DNA of 64,000 nucleotides, taken from contig NZ_CP009451.1 in assembly GCF_000757825.1 (NCBI RefSeq), positions 992,001-1,056,000 on the forward strand. The letters are read 5' to 3'. The first letter of the stretch is position 1; the number at the start of each line of letters is the position of its first letter. The translations under genes and the position numbers were made by a program. Under the pieces are notes generated by a model, which had not been told where the DNA came from, did not search any database, and was given only the letters and a program-made list of their open reading frames with translations. The DNA comes from Cedecea neteri. Lineage in GTDB: Bacteria > Pseudomonadota > Gammaproteobacteria > Enterobacterales > Enterobacteriaceae. Shown one piece after another: positions 53,968-63,596 of the stretch.

Positions 53968-54315
53968 ATGAAGGATAACTACGTGAACCTTTCTGCAAAG
54001 GTAATAGAAACCATCTCATATTGGATTGACAATAATATTCACCGCCGATTGCGTATCGAAGATGTGGCCCGCTACTCGGGTTATTCCAAATGGCACTTTC
54101 AGAGAATATTTTTACATTATAAAGGCGAAAGCATAGGCCGGTACATCAGGAGCAGAAAGTTACAGCTTGCCGCGCAGGATCTCAAAAACACCAAAGAGCG
54201 GATCGTAGACATTTCAGTAAAGTACGGCTTTGATTCGCAGCAGAGTTTTAACCGACTTTTTACCCGAAGCTTCAAGATGTCTCCCGGAACCTACCGAAAG
54301 AAAAAGAGCCTGTGA
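53968..54315 (+). CDS. Small MarA/RamA-type AraC-family regulator
   Basis: 115 residues from the ATG at 53968; an upstream ATG at 53959 adds three. It is a bare AraC DNA-binding domain without sensor: HTH1 LRIEDVARYSGYSKWHFQRI (about 30-49) and HTH2 IVDISVKYGFDSQQSFNRLF (about 79-98). It resembles RamA/MarA/TetD, and such proteins raise multidrug efflux or stress genes when made. No ramR/romA neighbours, so it is not called ramA. Confidence 0.85.
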   Translation: MKDNYVNLSAKVIETISYWIDNNIHRRLRIEDVARYSGYSKWHFQRIFLHYKGESIGRYIRSRKLQLAAQDLKNTKERIVDISVKYGFDSQQSFNRLFTRSFKMSPGTYRKKKSL

Positions 54316-54369
54316 GGAGGGGGATATTTGGTGCCAATTTTGCCGCGCAGATTGTTCCACACATAAGCA

Positions 54370-54397
54370 AAAGGGGCTGCCTTTCGGCAACCCCTTG
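54370..54397 (-). terminator. serT terminator
   Basis: On the minus strand AAGGGGTTGCC-GAAA-GGCAGCCCCTT followed by TTG; GAAA tetraloop, one G-T pair. Directly downstream of the tRNA. Confidence 0.85.
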
Positions 54398-54404
54398 TAA
54401 ATGT

Positions 54405-54492
54405 TGGCGGAAGCGCAGAGATTCGAACTCTGGAACCCTTTCGGGTCGCCGGTTTTCAAGACCGGTGCCTTCAACCGCTCGGCCACACTTCC
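54405..54492 (-). tRNA. serT: tRNA-Ser(UGA)
   Basis: 88 nt, class II with a long variable arm. Minus strand begins GGAAGTGTGGCCGAGCGGTT and ends CGCTTCCGCCA with encoded CCA. Anticodon TGA (complement of 54456-54458). Matches E. coli serT and its position before yccA. Confidence 0.97.
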
Positions 54493-54650
54493 AACGAGGC
54501 GAACTATAAACATAGCCATACTTCATGTAAAGCACGATTTTGTTCAATCGCCTGAAATTTCATCACATTTGTGTTATTTGCCTGAAACAGCAGCAACATG
54601 CTCAGTTTAAAACCGCTTTTTCTGCCCCCGGGTGGAGGGCAGCATTGGCA

Positions 54651-56276
54651 TTAGTGTTTTTTGATGTAGAGATCCTGGGTCAGATATTTACCCAGCGTGC
54701 TCGGTGCATAACCCCCAACGTAAGGTTTTACCAGTTGGACCTTCACATAGTGATAAATAGGAATGGTCGGCACGTCTTTAGCAAGGATATCTTCAGCCTG
54801 CTGATAGTATCTGGCGCGTTCTTCCTGGCTGCTGGCCTGAGAGGCTTTGGCAATAATCTCGTCATAGGCCGGGTTGCTGTACTTAGAACTGTTCTGACTG
54901 TCGCCGGTGCGGAAGTTGTTCAGGTAGGTAGCCGCATCATCGTAATCGGCAATCCAGCCATAACGCACCAGCTCGTAATTACCGGTACGCTTGGTATCCA
55001 GCATGGTTTTCCATTCCTGGTTTTGCAGCTTCGCCTCGACGCCAACGTTTTTCTTCCACATCGAGCTGGCGGCAATGGCAATACGCTGGTGAGATTCAGA
55101 GGTGTTGTAAAGCAGGTTGAACTGCAGCGGGTGTTTCTCGTTAAAGCCCGCCTCTGCCAGTAATTTTTTCGCTTCCGCAATGCGCTTATCGTGGCTCCAG
55201 CTGCCGTACTCGGCTGGTTTGAGCTCAATGCCGCCAATTTTAGGCTGGCTCACCAGCCACGCAGGCTTTTGCCCCTGCCCTAATACTTTCTCGGCAATGA
55301 TGTCTTTATCCAGCGCCAAATTCAGCGCGAGCCTGACACGTGGGTCATTGAACGGCGCTTTGGTGGTATTGAATTCGTAATAGTAGGTGGACAGGTAAGG
55401 CGTGATATGGACCTGATCCGGAATAGATTTTTTAAGTGAGGCAAAGAGCGTTTCCGGCACGGTATAGGTGATATCAATTTCACCCGCCTTGTAGCGGTTG
55501 ATATCCGATGTACCAGAAGTGACCGGCAGGTAAGTCACCTTATTAATCACCGTGTGAGCGTCGTCCCAGTACTGTTTATTACGCTCGCCGACGACTTTCT
55601 CATTTACTACCCACTGCGACAGCTTATACGGGCCGCTGCTCACGAAATTGGCCGGCTGGGTCCATTTATCGCCAAATTTTTCTACAGCCGCTTCGCTCAC
55701 GGGTACCATTGACGTGTGGCCGAGCATCAGCAGGAAGGCCGAGGTTGGTTGATCGAGCGTGACCTGCACGGTGTTGGCATCCAGCGCCTTCACGCCAAGG
55801 CTGTCTACCGGCTTCTTACCCTCGGCAATATCGTTGGCATTTTCAATGTGCATCGTGCCGGGATAAGTGGCATAAGGGGAACCCGTTTTAGGATCAACTA
55901 AGCGCTTCCAGCTCCAGACCACGTCCTGCGCGGTAATCGGCTCGCCGTTGGACCATTTAAGGCCCGGGCGCAGATGGAACGTCCAGACTTTATTGTCCTG
56001 ATTGTCCCACTTTGCCGCCAGATGAGGTTCGATGGTGCCATCGTTTTTGACGCGAATCAGGCCGTCAAAGAAGTCACCAATGATGTTAGCCTCAACGTCG
56101 CTCTCTACTTTATGGGGATCCAGCGATGCGGGTTCACTGCCGTTGTTACGTACCAGCTCCTGTTTGGCTGCAAGCTCGGTTCCTGGCGGAACTTCTGCTG
56201 CCCATGCGCCAGAAATAGCGCTGAGCAGACCCAGAGCGACCAATGATTTTGAAAATGTGTTGTTGTTTGCTTTCAT
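54651..56276 (-). CDS. OppA/MppA-like oligopeptide-binding protein
   Basis: Periplasmic peptide-binding protein of SBP family 5. 541 residues with signal peptide to about 26 (SGAWAAEVP). Family markers: EPASLDPHKVESDVEANIIG (about 47-66), WTFHLRPGLKWSNGEPITAQ, YYYEFNTTKAPFNDPRVRLA and the C-terminal YVGGYAPSTLGKYLTQDLYI. No opp permease or ATPase genes are adjacent, so it must share the main Opp system or act like MppA. Not present at this site in K-12. Confidence 0.9.
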   Translation of the reverse strand: MKANNNTFSKSLVALGLLSAISGAWAAEVPPGTELAAKQELVRNNGSEPASLDPHKVESDVEANIIGDFFDGLIRVKNDGTIEPHLAAKWDNQDNKVWTFHLRPGLKWSNGEPITAQDVVWSWKRLVDPKTGSPYATYPGTMHIENANDIAEGKKPVDSLGVKALDANTVQVTLDQPTSAFLLMLGHTSMVPVSEAAVEKFGDKWTQPANFVSSGPYKLSQWVVNEKVVGERNKQYWDDAHTVINKVTYLPVTSGTSDINRYKAGEIDITYTVPETLFASLKKSIPDQVHITPYLSTYYYEFNTTKAPFNDPRVRLALNLALDKDIIAEKVLGQGQKPAWLVSQPKIGGIELKPAEYGSWSHDKRIAEAKKLLAEAGFNEKHPLQFNLLYNTSESHQRIAIAASSMWKKNVGVEAKLQNQEWKTMLDTKRTGNYELVRYGWIADYDDAATYLNNFRTGDSQNSSKYSNPAYDEIIAKASQASSQEERARYYQQAEDILAKDVPTIPIYHYVKVQLVKPYVGGYAPSTLGKYLTQDLYIKKH

Positions 56277-56503
56277 GACCTACGCCTTATTGATGTTATT
56301 TAACGACGGTACGGCTAACACTCTTAGTCGGCTTTAGGTAATAAAGCAATATTTTTCAGCCACCTATAAGTGGGTGTTATGGCATTAATTTTGTACAATG
56401 TGATAAAGTGCACGAGGTAAAGATGGGTAAAAAGGCTTTTGTCTAATAAAGGCGGGCATTATGCTCATGACCATAAAACACCTGTAAAAGAGAGAGTTTT
56501 AGA

Positions 56504-57163
56504 ATGGATCGCATTATTACCTCCTCGCGTGACCGTTCGTCACTGCTCAGCACCCACAAGGTGCTACGTAATACCTATTTCCTGCTGAGTTTAACGCTGG
56601 CATTTTCCGCGTTGACTGCAACGGCCAGTACCGTGCTGATGCTACCTTCTCCAGGGTTGATTCTGACGCTGGTTGGTATGTACGGCCTGATGTTCCTGAC
56701 CTATAAAACCGCGGATAAACCGGTGGGCATCCTGTCTGCATTCGCCTTTACCGGCTTCCTGGGCTATATCCTGGGACCAATGCTGAATGCCTATCTGTCC
56801 GCCGGCATGGGCGACGTTATTGGCATGGCGCTGGGCGGTACCGCGCTGGTGTTCTTTAGCTGCTCGGCGTATGTGCTGACGACCCGCAAAGACATGTCCT
56901 TCCTCGGCGGTATGCTGATGGCGGGCGTGGTGGTGGTGCTGATTGGTATGGTGGCTAACATCTTCCTGCAGCTGCCTGCTCTGCACCTGGCGATTAGCGC
57001 GGTGTTTATCCTGATTTCCTCAGGTGCCATCCTGTTTGAGACCAGCAACATCATTCGCGGCGGTGAAACCAACTACATCCGCGCGACCGTAAGCCTGTAT
57101 GTTTCTCTTTACAACATCTTCGTTAGCCTGCTGAGCATCCTTGGTTTTGCCAGCCGCGACTAA
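56504..57163 (+). CDS. yccA: FtsH/HflKC-associated membrane protein YccA
   Basis: BAX-inhibitor-1 family inner-membrane protein that modulates FtsH proteolysis. 219 residues, the E. coli length, with seven hydrophobic segments and a cytoplasmic N terminus ([20 protein letters not shown]) that in E. coli FtsH recognises. C terminus [17 protein letters not shown] as expected. AGAGAGAG upstream. Confidence 0.95.
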   Translation: MDRIITSSRDRSSLLSTHKVLRNTYFLLSLTLAFSALTATASTVLMLPSPGLILTLVGMYGLMFLTYKTADKPVGILSAFAFTGFLGYILGPMLNAYLSAGMGDVIGMALGGTALVFFSCSAYVLTTRKDMSFLGGMLMAGVVVVLIGMVANIFLQLPALHLAISAVFILISSGAILFETSNIIRGGETNYIRATVSLYVSLYNIFVSLLSILGFASRD

Positions 57164-57182
57164 CTAATACGGCTTTACCAAA

Positions 57183-57214
57183 AAAGAGAATGCCCTGCGC
57201 ATTCTCTTTTTTTT
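57183..57214 (+). terminator. yccA terminator
   Basis: AGAGAATG / CATTCTCT stem with a CCCTGCG loop and T8. Confidence 0.9.
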
Positions 57215-57300
57215 GCCCTCAATTCCACCACATTCCATCCTTAAGCCCACGGAGAAAATTTGCTACACTTCGCCCGATTTGACGTAAATAGCGGATAACT

Positions 57301-57630
57301 ATGTTGACCTTTGAAGGCAGAGAAATAGAGACAGACGCCGATGGCTACCTGAAAAATAGCCGGGAGTGGAGCGAGCCGCTGGCGGAAGTGATTGCCGCCG
57401 GAGAAGGCATTACCCTCGCGGTGGAGCACTGGGAAGTGGTGCGTTTTGTGCGCGAATTTTACCTGGAGTTTAATACCTCCCCGGCCATTCGCATGCTGGT
57501 TAAAGCCATGGCAAATAAATTTGGCGAAGAGAAAGGCAATAGCCGTTATCTCTATCGCCTGTTCCCGAAGGGCCCGGCGAAGCAGGCCACCAAAATCGCG
57601 GGATTACCTAAACCAGTGAAGTGCATCTAA
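57301..57630 (+). CDS. tusE: Sulfur-relay protein TusE
   Basis: Last sulfur carrier of the Tus relay (DsrC family), passing persulfide from TusBCD to MnmA for 2-thiouridine in tRNA. 109 residues. Carries the C-terminal catalytic Cys in LPKPVKCI (Cys108), and the [18 protein letters not shown] and [20 protein letters not shown] motifs. Overlaps the stop of acyP by 4 bp at the 3' end. Confidence 0.96.
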   Translation: MLTFEGREIETDADGYLKNSREWSEPLAEVIAAGEGITLAVEHWEVVRFVREFYLEFNTSPAIRMLVKAMANKFGEEKGNSRYLYRLFPKGPAKQATKIAGLPKPVKCI

Positions 57631-57923
57631 TAGCGGATACCAAAGTTGACCCATTCACGCTCGGGTTGGTGAGGCTCAACGAGGACTTGATCAACCCTGG
57701 CGCTACGTGGCCCGCCGGCTTTCAGCCAGGCCAGCAGCTTTTCAACCTGCTCCGTCTCTCCGCAGGCCACCACTTCGACGCTGCCGTCGTCAAGGTTACG
57801 GGCGTACCCGGTTAAGCCAAGTTTCTCGCCTTCCCGCTGCGTGCTGTAGCGAAAGCCCACGCCCTGCACCATTCCGTGAACCCAGCACTTTATGCACTGC
57901 TTTTGTGAGTCGTTTGCCATCAT
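57627..57923 (-). CDS. acyP: Acylphosphatase
   Basis: Hydrolyses acyl phosphates. 98 residues (97 if the second ATG at 57920 is used; GGGAG fits either). Acylphosphatase signatures: [15 protein letters not shown] with the phosphate-binding Arg (about 24) and [17 protein letters not shown] with the catalytic Asn (about 42). Convergent with tusE, as in E. coli (yccX). Confidence 0.95.
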   Translation of the reverse strand: MMANDSQKQCIKCWVHGMVQGVGFRYSTQREGEKLGLTGYARNLDDGSVEVVACGETEQVEKLLAWLKAGGPRSARVDQVLVEPHQPEREWVNFGIRY

Positions 57924-58029
57924 TTACTCCCGCACATAAACCTGACTCAAGTCTAACAGCCCGTAAGGTTTTTTCATCCGTAATAGGAACGGCCGCGCCA
58001 CCGGCACGGCCATTTTGCGAGACAGAAAG

Positions 58030-59946
58030 CTATTTTACCTCGACTCGTCCTACCGGATAGACCCAGGCATTGGCATCGTAAAACGGCGTATGTTTATAAA
58101 ACCACTCCAGCCGCGCGCTGCCGTCGGCGGCAAACGCCTTATCCGATTTCAGCTTCTGCTCGAATTCGGCTTTCAGTTTCGGGTCCTGCTCCAGCATCCT
58201 GCGGGCCATCGGCTCCATAACATACTCTTCCGGCTCTTCGGCAGAAACCAGCGTGGCGTTAAAGAATCCCCAGGCCCAGAAGGAGTCAGGGCTGGCTGGC
58301 TCAAGCAGGTCCATCGCCAGAACGCCTAACGGCTGATGGGTAGAGATAACAACCGATCCCGCAGGGAAGGTTTGCAGACGTTTGAAAGGCTCAGCCTCAC
58401 CGCTCACTAACAGATGCCCTTCATAACCCGGGATCTGCCCTTTTGCCGCACGATCTGGCTCAAAGCCATCCGCAAGTTTCACGTTATTCATGCGATACAA
58501 AGTCACCTCAACAGGCGTAGCCTTCTCCAGAGTTTTCATCTGAATACCGTGGGCCCGAAGCCGTTCAATCACCGTTCCCCATTGGGCCGGAACGATGTAC
58601 TCAGTCGGGCGTGAAAGGGTTAAATCAGGTACGTCATTGGCGGTCACCGGCACGGTTATAGTTTTTGGTTTATTACTCCATTTAATCGTCTTTTGCCCGG
58701 TTATCGGAGAGACTTCGTAGTGCCAGTCACCCACAATAAACGGCACCTGCGTTGGCGCTCCCGGCTTCCATGTCAGGATGACGTCTTTGTCGGTCAGCGC
58801 TTTTTCCTTGTCCGCTGCGATAGCTTTTTTCAGCGAATCAGCATTATCGCCGATGGACTCAAACATCGCTTTTAGCATGACGTAATTGCCCAGCACCTGA
58901 GTTTTGTAGGGATGGAGCGCATGCTGCTCAATCAGGATAGAAGGCACACTACGAATATCGCCATATTGGTTAGAAAAACGAGCGAGGTCGGTGCGATACG
59001 GGTAATAGCCCTGGGTCGGGTCCTGGTTGCTGTTCAGGCTGATGCATTCATGAATGTGATGCCCGTAGCTTTGTACTTGCTGGTAAACATGAGGCTGCAT
59101 CACGCTGTCCATCCAGCGTGTAGCGGCGGGTGACCAGCCCTGACCGTTGTTGCAGTATGAGCTGTCATAGGGATACATAGCGCCGTCGGTAGAATGCGTG
59201 TCGGCGAAGAAACTCAGGTCATATTGATTGAACACCCAGGCGATATTGCGAATTTCGGCGCTGTCGAGTTTGGTGAAATCACGGTTCAGGTTAAAGTTTT
59301 GGCCATTCACCCGCCAGCCGGTGATGTCCGGGCCGTTCTGGTTAATTCTGCCATACGCGCTGGTGCGCATATCACCATCAATATTCACCGTCGGAATAAA
59401 CAGAATATTGACCTTGTCGAGCAGCGCTGCCAGCGGCTTGTCGCCGGTGCTCATATCCCGCAACAGCATGAACATAGCATCTTTGCCGTTAGCTTCGCCG
59501 GGGTGAATTTCCGCCTCAATCAGCACCGTTGGCTTTCCTGAGGCCCTTAATCCTGCGGCACTTTTATCCTGCGAAGTCGAGGCTACCGCCAGCATCATCT
59601 GATAACCTTCCGCGCTTTTTTCCGGCAGCCACTCCAGCCTGATGAGGCCACCAGAGGCGTCCGCAATTTTGTTCATGTACTCCACGGTTTGCAGATAATT
59701 GCTGGTTTTATGAAAATCACTGCTCTCAGCAAGCGTAATTAGCGGGTTTTTAGCGTCTGCGAGGAATTTAGTGCTGGTCAGAGCCTGCTCAAACATCGGA
59801 GGCAGAATGCGGGTTTTCGCCGCTGCCGTTGCGCCTGCGTCGTCAACATAACCAGGTGCCTGAGGCAGTGCTGCCAAAACAGGCAGGCTTATCAGCAGCA
59901 GCGAGCCAGCCGTTAATGCCAGGCGACGCGCACAAAAAATAGACAT
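58030..59946 (-). CDS. Peptidase M14 family zinc carboxypeptidase
   Basis: 638 residues from the ATG at 59946, which has AAGGAG upstream; the longer frame to 60003 is rejected. Signal peptide to about residue 25 (SLPVLAALP). Zinc motif EIHPGEANGKDA (HxxE) near 152 and third ligand in ADTHSTDGAMYPY near 247; conserved NPNLNRDF-like NFNLNRDFTKL. The catalytic Glu and the C-terminal 250 residues are harder to place. Periplasmic or secreted. Inserted between acyP and rlmI, absent there in K-12. Confidence 0.87.
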   Translation of the reverse strand: MSIFCARRLALTAGSLLLISLPVLAALPQAPGYVDDAGATAAAKTRILPPMFEQALTSTKFLADAKNPLITLAESSDFHKTSNYLQTVEYMNKIADASGGLIRLEWLPEKSAEGYQMMLAVASTSQDKSAAGLRASGKPTVLIEAEIHPGEANGKDAMFMLLRDMSTGDKPLAALLDKVNILFIPTVNIDGDMRTSAYGRINQNGPDITGWRVNGQNFNLNRDFTKLDSAEIRNIAWVFNQYDLSFFADTHSTDGAMYPYDSSYCNNGQGWSPAATRWMDSVMQPHVYQQVQSYGHHIHECISLNSNQDPTQGYYPYRTDLARFSNQYGDIRSVPSILIEQHALHPYKTQVLGNYVMLKAMFESIGDNADSLKKAIAADKEKALTDKDVILTWKPGAPTQVPFIVGDWHYEVSPITGQKTIKWSNKPKTITVPVTANDVPDLTLSRPTEYIVPAQWGTVIERLRAHGIQMKTLEKATPVEVTLYRMNNVKLADGFEPDRAAKGQIPGYEGHLLVSGEAEPFKRLQTFPAGSVVISTHQPLGVLAMDLLEPASPDSFWAWGFFNATLVSAEEPEEYVMEPMARRMLEQDPKLKAEFEQKLKSDKAFAADGSARLEWFYKHTPFYDANAWVYPVGRVEVK

Positions 59947-60206
59947 GGTGTCTCTCCTTGAGAAATGAACGGTTCGAATAATACGCAGAACATTTATACC
60001 CACATTTATAAAAACAAAATGCCATGCTCATCAACCAATTAAAAATATCATAATAAATATAAATACCGAAATTAAGCATATATATTCAATTATGATCGCA
60101 GGATATTCTGTTGCAGTCCGGCGGTACTTTTCGCGTTATTCCATTGCAATTACCCGCCCTAAACCTGAAAATGGCGCCCATTTCTTAGCAAAGCAGCAAA
60201 AAAATT

Positions 60207-61397
60207 ATGAGCGTACGTTTAGTGTTAGCCAAAGGGCGTGAGAAATCGTTATTGCGCCGTCATCCATGGGTTTTCTCCGGCGCGGTTGCGCGTCTGGAAG
60301 GTAAGGCCAGTCTCGGCGAAACGGTTGATGTGGTAGACAGCCAGGGGAAATGGTTAGCTCGCGCTGCGTTTTCACCCGAGTCACAAATTCGCGCCCGCGT
60401 CTGGACCTTTAACCAGGATGAAAGCATCGACATCGCCTTCTTCACCCGCCGCCTGCAGCAGGCGCAGCAGTGGCGTGACTGGCTGGCTAAACGTGACGGT
60501 CTGGACAGCTACCGTCTGATTGCCGGTGAATCTGACGGTTTGCCTGGCGTGACCATCGACCGTTTCGGTAACTTCCTGGTTCTGCAACTGCTGTCTGCAG
60601 GCGCAGAGTACCAGCGCCCGGCACTGGTTGCGGCCCTGCAGTCTCTCTATCCAGAGTGTTCTATTTACGATCGCTCTGACGTGACGGTGCGTAAGAAAGA
60701 AGGTATGGAGCTGACTCAGGGACCGGTGAGCGGTGAGCTGCCACCTGCCCTGCTGCCGATTGAAGAGCACGGCATGAAGCTGCTGGTTGATATTCAGGGC
60801 GGGCATAAAACCGGCTATTACCTCGATCAGCGCGACAGCCGCTTTGCAACTCGCCGCTACGTCGATAATAAGCGGGTGCTGAACTGCTTCTCCTACACCG
60901 GCGGTTTTGCCGTTTCTGCGCTGATGGGGAATTGCAGCCAGGTGGTGAGCGTGGATACCTCCCAGGACGCATTAGACATCGCCAGACAAAACGTTGAGCT
61001 AAACAAACTTGACCTCAGCAAAGCAGAGTTCCTGCGTGACGACGTATTCAAACTGCTGCGCAAATACCGCGACCAGGGCGAAAAGTTCGACGTTATCGTC
61101 ATGGATCCGCCAAAGTTTGTTGAAAACAAAAACCAGCTGGCGGGTGCCTGCCGGGGTTACAAAGATATCAATATGTTAGCCATTCAGTTATTGAATCCCG
61201 GCGGCATTCTGATGACCTTCTCCTGCTCCGGGCTGATGACCACAGATTTATTCCAGAAAATCATCGCCGACGCCGCCGTAGATGCCGGACGTGATGTACA
61301 ATTTATAGAGCAGTTCCGTCAGGCGGCCGATCACCCGGTGATCGCAACCTACCCGGAAGGGCTGTATCTGAAAGGGTTTGCCTGTCGAGTCATGTAG
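60207..61397 (+). CDS. rlmI: 23S rRNA m5C1962 methyltransferase RlmI
   Basis: SAM-dependent methyltransferase modifying C1962 of 23S rRNA. 396 residues, E. coli length. N-terminal PUA domain (1-75, [20 protein letters not shown]), central EEHG domain ([20 protein letters not shown]), C-terminal Rossmann domain with [20 protein letters not shown] and the catalytic region [13 protein letters not shown] (about 302). Start preceded by a weak AGCA region. Confidence 0.96.
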   Translation: MSVRLVLAKGREKSLLRRHPWVFSGAVARLEGKASLGETVDVVDSQGKWLARAAFSPESQIRARVWTFNQDESIDIAFFTRRLQQAQQWRDWLAKRDGLDSYRLIAGESDGLPGVTIDRFGNFLVLQLLSAGAEYQRPALVAALQSLYPECSIYDRSDVTVRKKEGMELTQGPVSGELPPALLPIEEHGMKLLVDIQGGHKTGYYLDQRDSRFATRRYVDNKRVLNCFSYTGGFAVSALMGNCSQVVSVDTSQDALDIARQNVELNKLDLSKAEFLRDDVFKLLRKYRDQGEKFDVIVMDPPKFVENKNQLAGACRGYKDINMLAIQLLNPGGILMTFSCSGLMTTDLFQKIIADAAVDAGRDVQFIEQFRQAADHPVIATYPEGLYLKGFACRVM

Positions 61398-61458
61398 CTT
61401 GAAAAAGGGGAAATTGCCCGCATATCCCTATGCAGAGTAATATTCCCGGGAGGTGACT

Positions 61459-61776
61459 ATGATTGCCAGCAAATACGGTATTGGCCAGCAGGTTCGTCAT
61501 TCTTTACTGGGCTATCTGGGCGTAGTGGTCGACATTGACCCTGAGTATTCGCTCGATGAGCCGCAGGAAGATGACCTGGCCGACAATAGCGCACTTCGCG
61601 CGGCGCCCTGGTACCACGTGGTGATGGAAGATGACGATGGCCAGGCGATTCATACCTATCTCGCAGAAGCTCAGCTCAGTTCTGAGGATGACGACGAGCA
61701 CCCTGAACAGCCGTCTATGGATGAACTGGCTGCCTCGATACGCCAGCAGCTTCAGGCTCCACGCCTGCGTAACTGA
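61459..61776 (+). CDS. hspQ: Heat shock protein HspQ
   Basis: Small YccV-family protein that binds hemimethylated DNA at oriC and acts as a Lon specificity enhancer. 105 residues from the ATG at 61459 (GGGAGGTG upstream), same as E. coli [20 protein letters not shown]. The core [14 protein letters not shown] and the tail [11 protein letters not shown] are unchanged. Confidence 0.96.
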   Translation: MIASKYGIGQQVRHSLLGYLGVVVDIDPEYSLDEPQEDDLADNSALRAAPWYHVVMEDDDGQAIHTYLAEAQLSSEDDDEHPEQPSMDELAASIRQQLQAPRLRN

Positions 61777-61779
61777 TTA

Positions 61780-61805
61780 AAAACCCCGCCTAAGCGGGGT
61801 TTTTC
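61780..61805. terminator. Bidirectional terminator between hspQ and yccU
   Basis: AAACCCCGC-CTAA-GCGGGGTTT with flanking A and T runs. Confidence 0.92.
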
Positions 61806-62219
61806 TTATTTCGCCAGTCCAAGCCGCGGTATTTCAATCGCCGGACATTTATCCATCACGACGCTTAACCCTGCATTCTGCGCCAGCACCGCAGCCTGCT
61901 CGTTAATCACGCCCAGCTGCATCCACAGCGTTTTCGCCCCAACGGCTATCGCTTCCTGCGCCACGCCCCAGGCCGCCTCGGAGTTGCGGAACACATCAAC
62001 CATATCAATTTTCTTCGGCACATCTGCTAGCGTGGCGTAACCCTGCTGCCCCAGCAGCATTTTACCCGCCACCTTTGGCGAGACAGGAATCACTTCATAA
62101 CCCTGTTTTAGCAGGTAATCCATAACCCGATAGCTCGGGCGATCGGGCTTGTCACTTGCCCCCACCAGCGCAATGGTGCGAGTTGTTTTCAGGATATTTT
62201 CGATATCACTTTGTTTCAT
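61806..62219 (-). CDS. yccU: CoA-binding protein YccU
   Basis: Rossmann-fold protein of the CoA_binding_2 family. 137 residues from the ATG at 62219 (AGGGGGC upstream); the longer frame to 62300 runs toward yccT's leader and is rejected. [20 protein letters not shown] near 16-35 forms the nucleotide loop; [11 protein letters not shown] and [20 protein letters not shown] are as in E. coli. Physiological role unknown. Confidence 0.94.
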   Translation of the reverse strand: MKQSDIENILKTTRTIALVGASDKPDRPSYRVMDYLLKQGYEVIPVSPKVAGKMLLGQQGYATLADVPKKIDMVDVFRNSEAAWGVAQEAIAVGAKTLWMQLGVINEQAAVLAQNAGLSVVMDKCPAIEIPRLGLAK

Positions 62220-62387
62220 AGCGCCCCCTAAGTTGTTGTTTGAAGTGTATGTCAAAGCCGGCCACCCGGCCATCTTTGAACTGGAAACTGAGGAGGGCAA
62301 TTTCTGGAAATATGTCTATATGTTAATAGACGGTATTCTGGAAAAACGTTGAAACATCCGCTCAGCATGCTCATCAGGGAGAGTGAA

Positions 62388-63038
62388 ATGAGAGTCGGTC
62401 TGCCAATTGCAGCGTTAATATTGATGATGCCAGCCCTGGTATGGGGGACCACGCTGCGCCTTTCGGCCGAGGTCGACTTACTGGTTCTGGACGGAAAAAG
62501 AGTTTCCAGTTCTCTATTAAAAGGCGCAGACAGCATTGAAATAGACAATGGCCCGCACCAGCTAGTCCTGAAACTAGAAAAAAGATTCAGCCCCCCTCCT
62601 CGCGGCAGGTTTCCGGGGCTGTCTTCACCGTTAATTATAAGCTTTGACACCAAAGAGATAGACCAGGTAAACATTGTTCTGTCGCCCAAAGACGCCGTGC
62701 ATCCCGTCACTTCTCCTCAAATTAGGCTTCTTGATGGCCATGCGCAGCCTGTTCCCGTTCGCACCGATTCCCTGAACACTAAACCAGAATCAACCGGGAA
62801 GGATTACGAAGAAGAGACTCAACGCTATAATAAATCAGGAAAAAAGGCGTCAATGCCGGAATTCGCCGTGCTAAAAGCCGGTGACGAGGCGCAGCGCTTT
62901 GCCGCAGCTCAGCCAGACTTCCCGTCAGCTCAGCCCGAAACATTGACCGAACAGCGGCTGAAGTATTGGTTTAGCCAGGCCGACAAGCCGACGCGAGCGC
63001 GCTTTTTACGCTGGGCAAACGAGACGCCCGCGCCGTAA
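62388..63038 (+). CDS. yccT: DUF2057 periplasmic protein YccT
   Basis: 216 residues from the ATG at 62388 (AGGGAGAG upstream); a frame from 62349 adds 13 residues. Signal peptide to about 21 (PALVWGTTL). Conserved LRLSAEVDLLVLDGKRVSSS and NGPHQLVLKLEKR; C terminus QRLKYWFSQADKPTRARFLR. In E. coli/Salmonella YccT has been connected to curli control, but that is family knowledge only. Confidence 0.9.
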   Translation: MRVGLPIAALILMMPALVWGTTLRLSAEVDLLVLDGKRVSSSLLKGADSIEIDNGPHQLVLKLEKRFSPPPRGRFPGLSSPLIISFDTKEIDQVNIVLSPKDAVHPVTSPQIRLLDGHAQPVPVRTDSLNTKPESTGKDYEEETQRYNKSGKKASMPEFAVLKAGDEAQRFAAAQPDFPSAQPETLTEQRLKYWFSQADKPTRARFLRWANETPAP

Positions 63039-63137
63039 TAAACCGACGAGCCAGTTCGCTTTTTTGATGCCGTACTCTTGCAGCATCGGGCACTTTTAGT
63101 AATCTGTCCGCAGCCTAAAACTGCCCAGGAAAAGACA

Positions 63138-63596
63138 ATGGAATTAACAACCCGCACCCTTGCGGTAAATAAACATATCGCACTGGTTGCCCACGATCAC
63201 TGTAAGGATGCACTTTTAAAGTGGGTACAGCGTCATAAAGCAACCCTTGCCAGGCACACATTATATGCCACCGGGACAACGGGTAATTTGATTCAGCGAG
63301 CGACGGGCCTTGAGGTCAATGCCATGCTCAGCGGCCCTATGGGGGGCGATCAACAGGTAGGAGCCTTAATTTCTGAAGGCAAAATTGACGTACTGATTTT
63401 CTTCTGGGATCCGCTCAATGCCGTTCCTCATGACCCCGACGTTAAAGCCCTGCTGCGCCTGGCGACCGTCTGGAACATTCCGGTCGCCACCAACCTCTCC
63501 ACCGCGGACTTTATCATTCACTCCCCGGGCTTTAACGAAAGCGTTGATATTCTGATTCCAGACTACCAGCGCTATCTTAGCGAACGCCTGAAGTAA
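63138..63596 (+). CDS. mgsA: Methylglyoxal synthase MgsA
   Basis: Converts dihydroxyacetone phosphate to methylglyoxal and phosphate. 152 residues from the ATG at 63138 (AGGAAAAG upstream), E. coli length; a longer frame to 63078 is not supported. Phosphate-binding [10 protein letters not shown] (about 43-52), catalytic Asp in [16 protein letters not shown] (Asp71 region) and His in [16 protein letters not shown] (His98 region). Confidence 0.97.
   Translation: MELTTRTLAVNKHIALVAHDHCKDALLKWVQRHKATLARHTLYATGTTGNLIQRATGLEVNAMLSGPMGGDQQVGALISEGKIDVLIFFWDPLNAVPHDPDVKALLRLATVWNIPVATNLSTADFIIHSPGFNESVDILIPDYQRYLSERLK

Noticed and set aside
54214..54610. Frames overlapping serT
   Set aside because: They translate the tRNA gene and its terminator.
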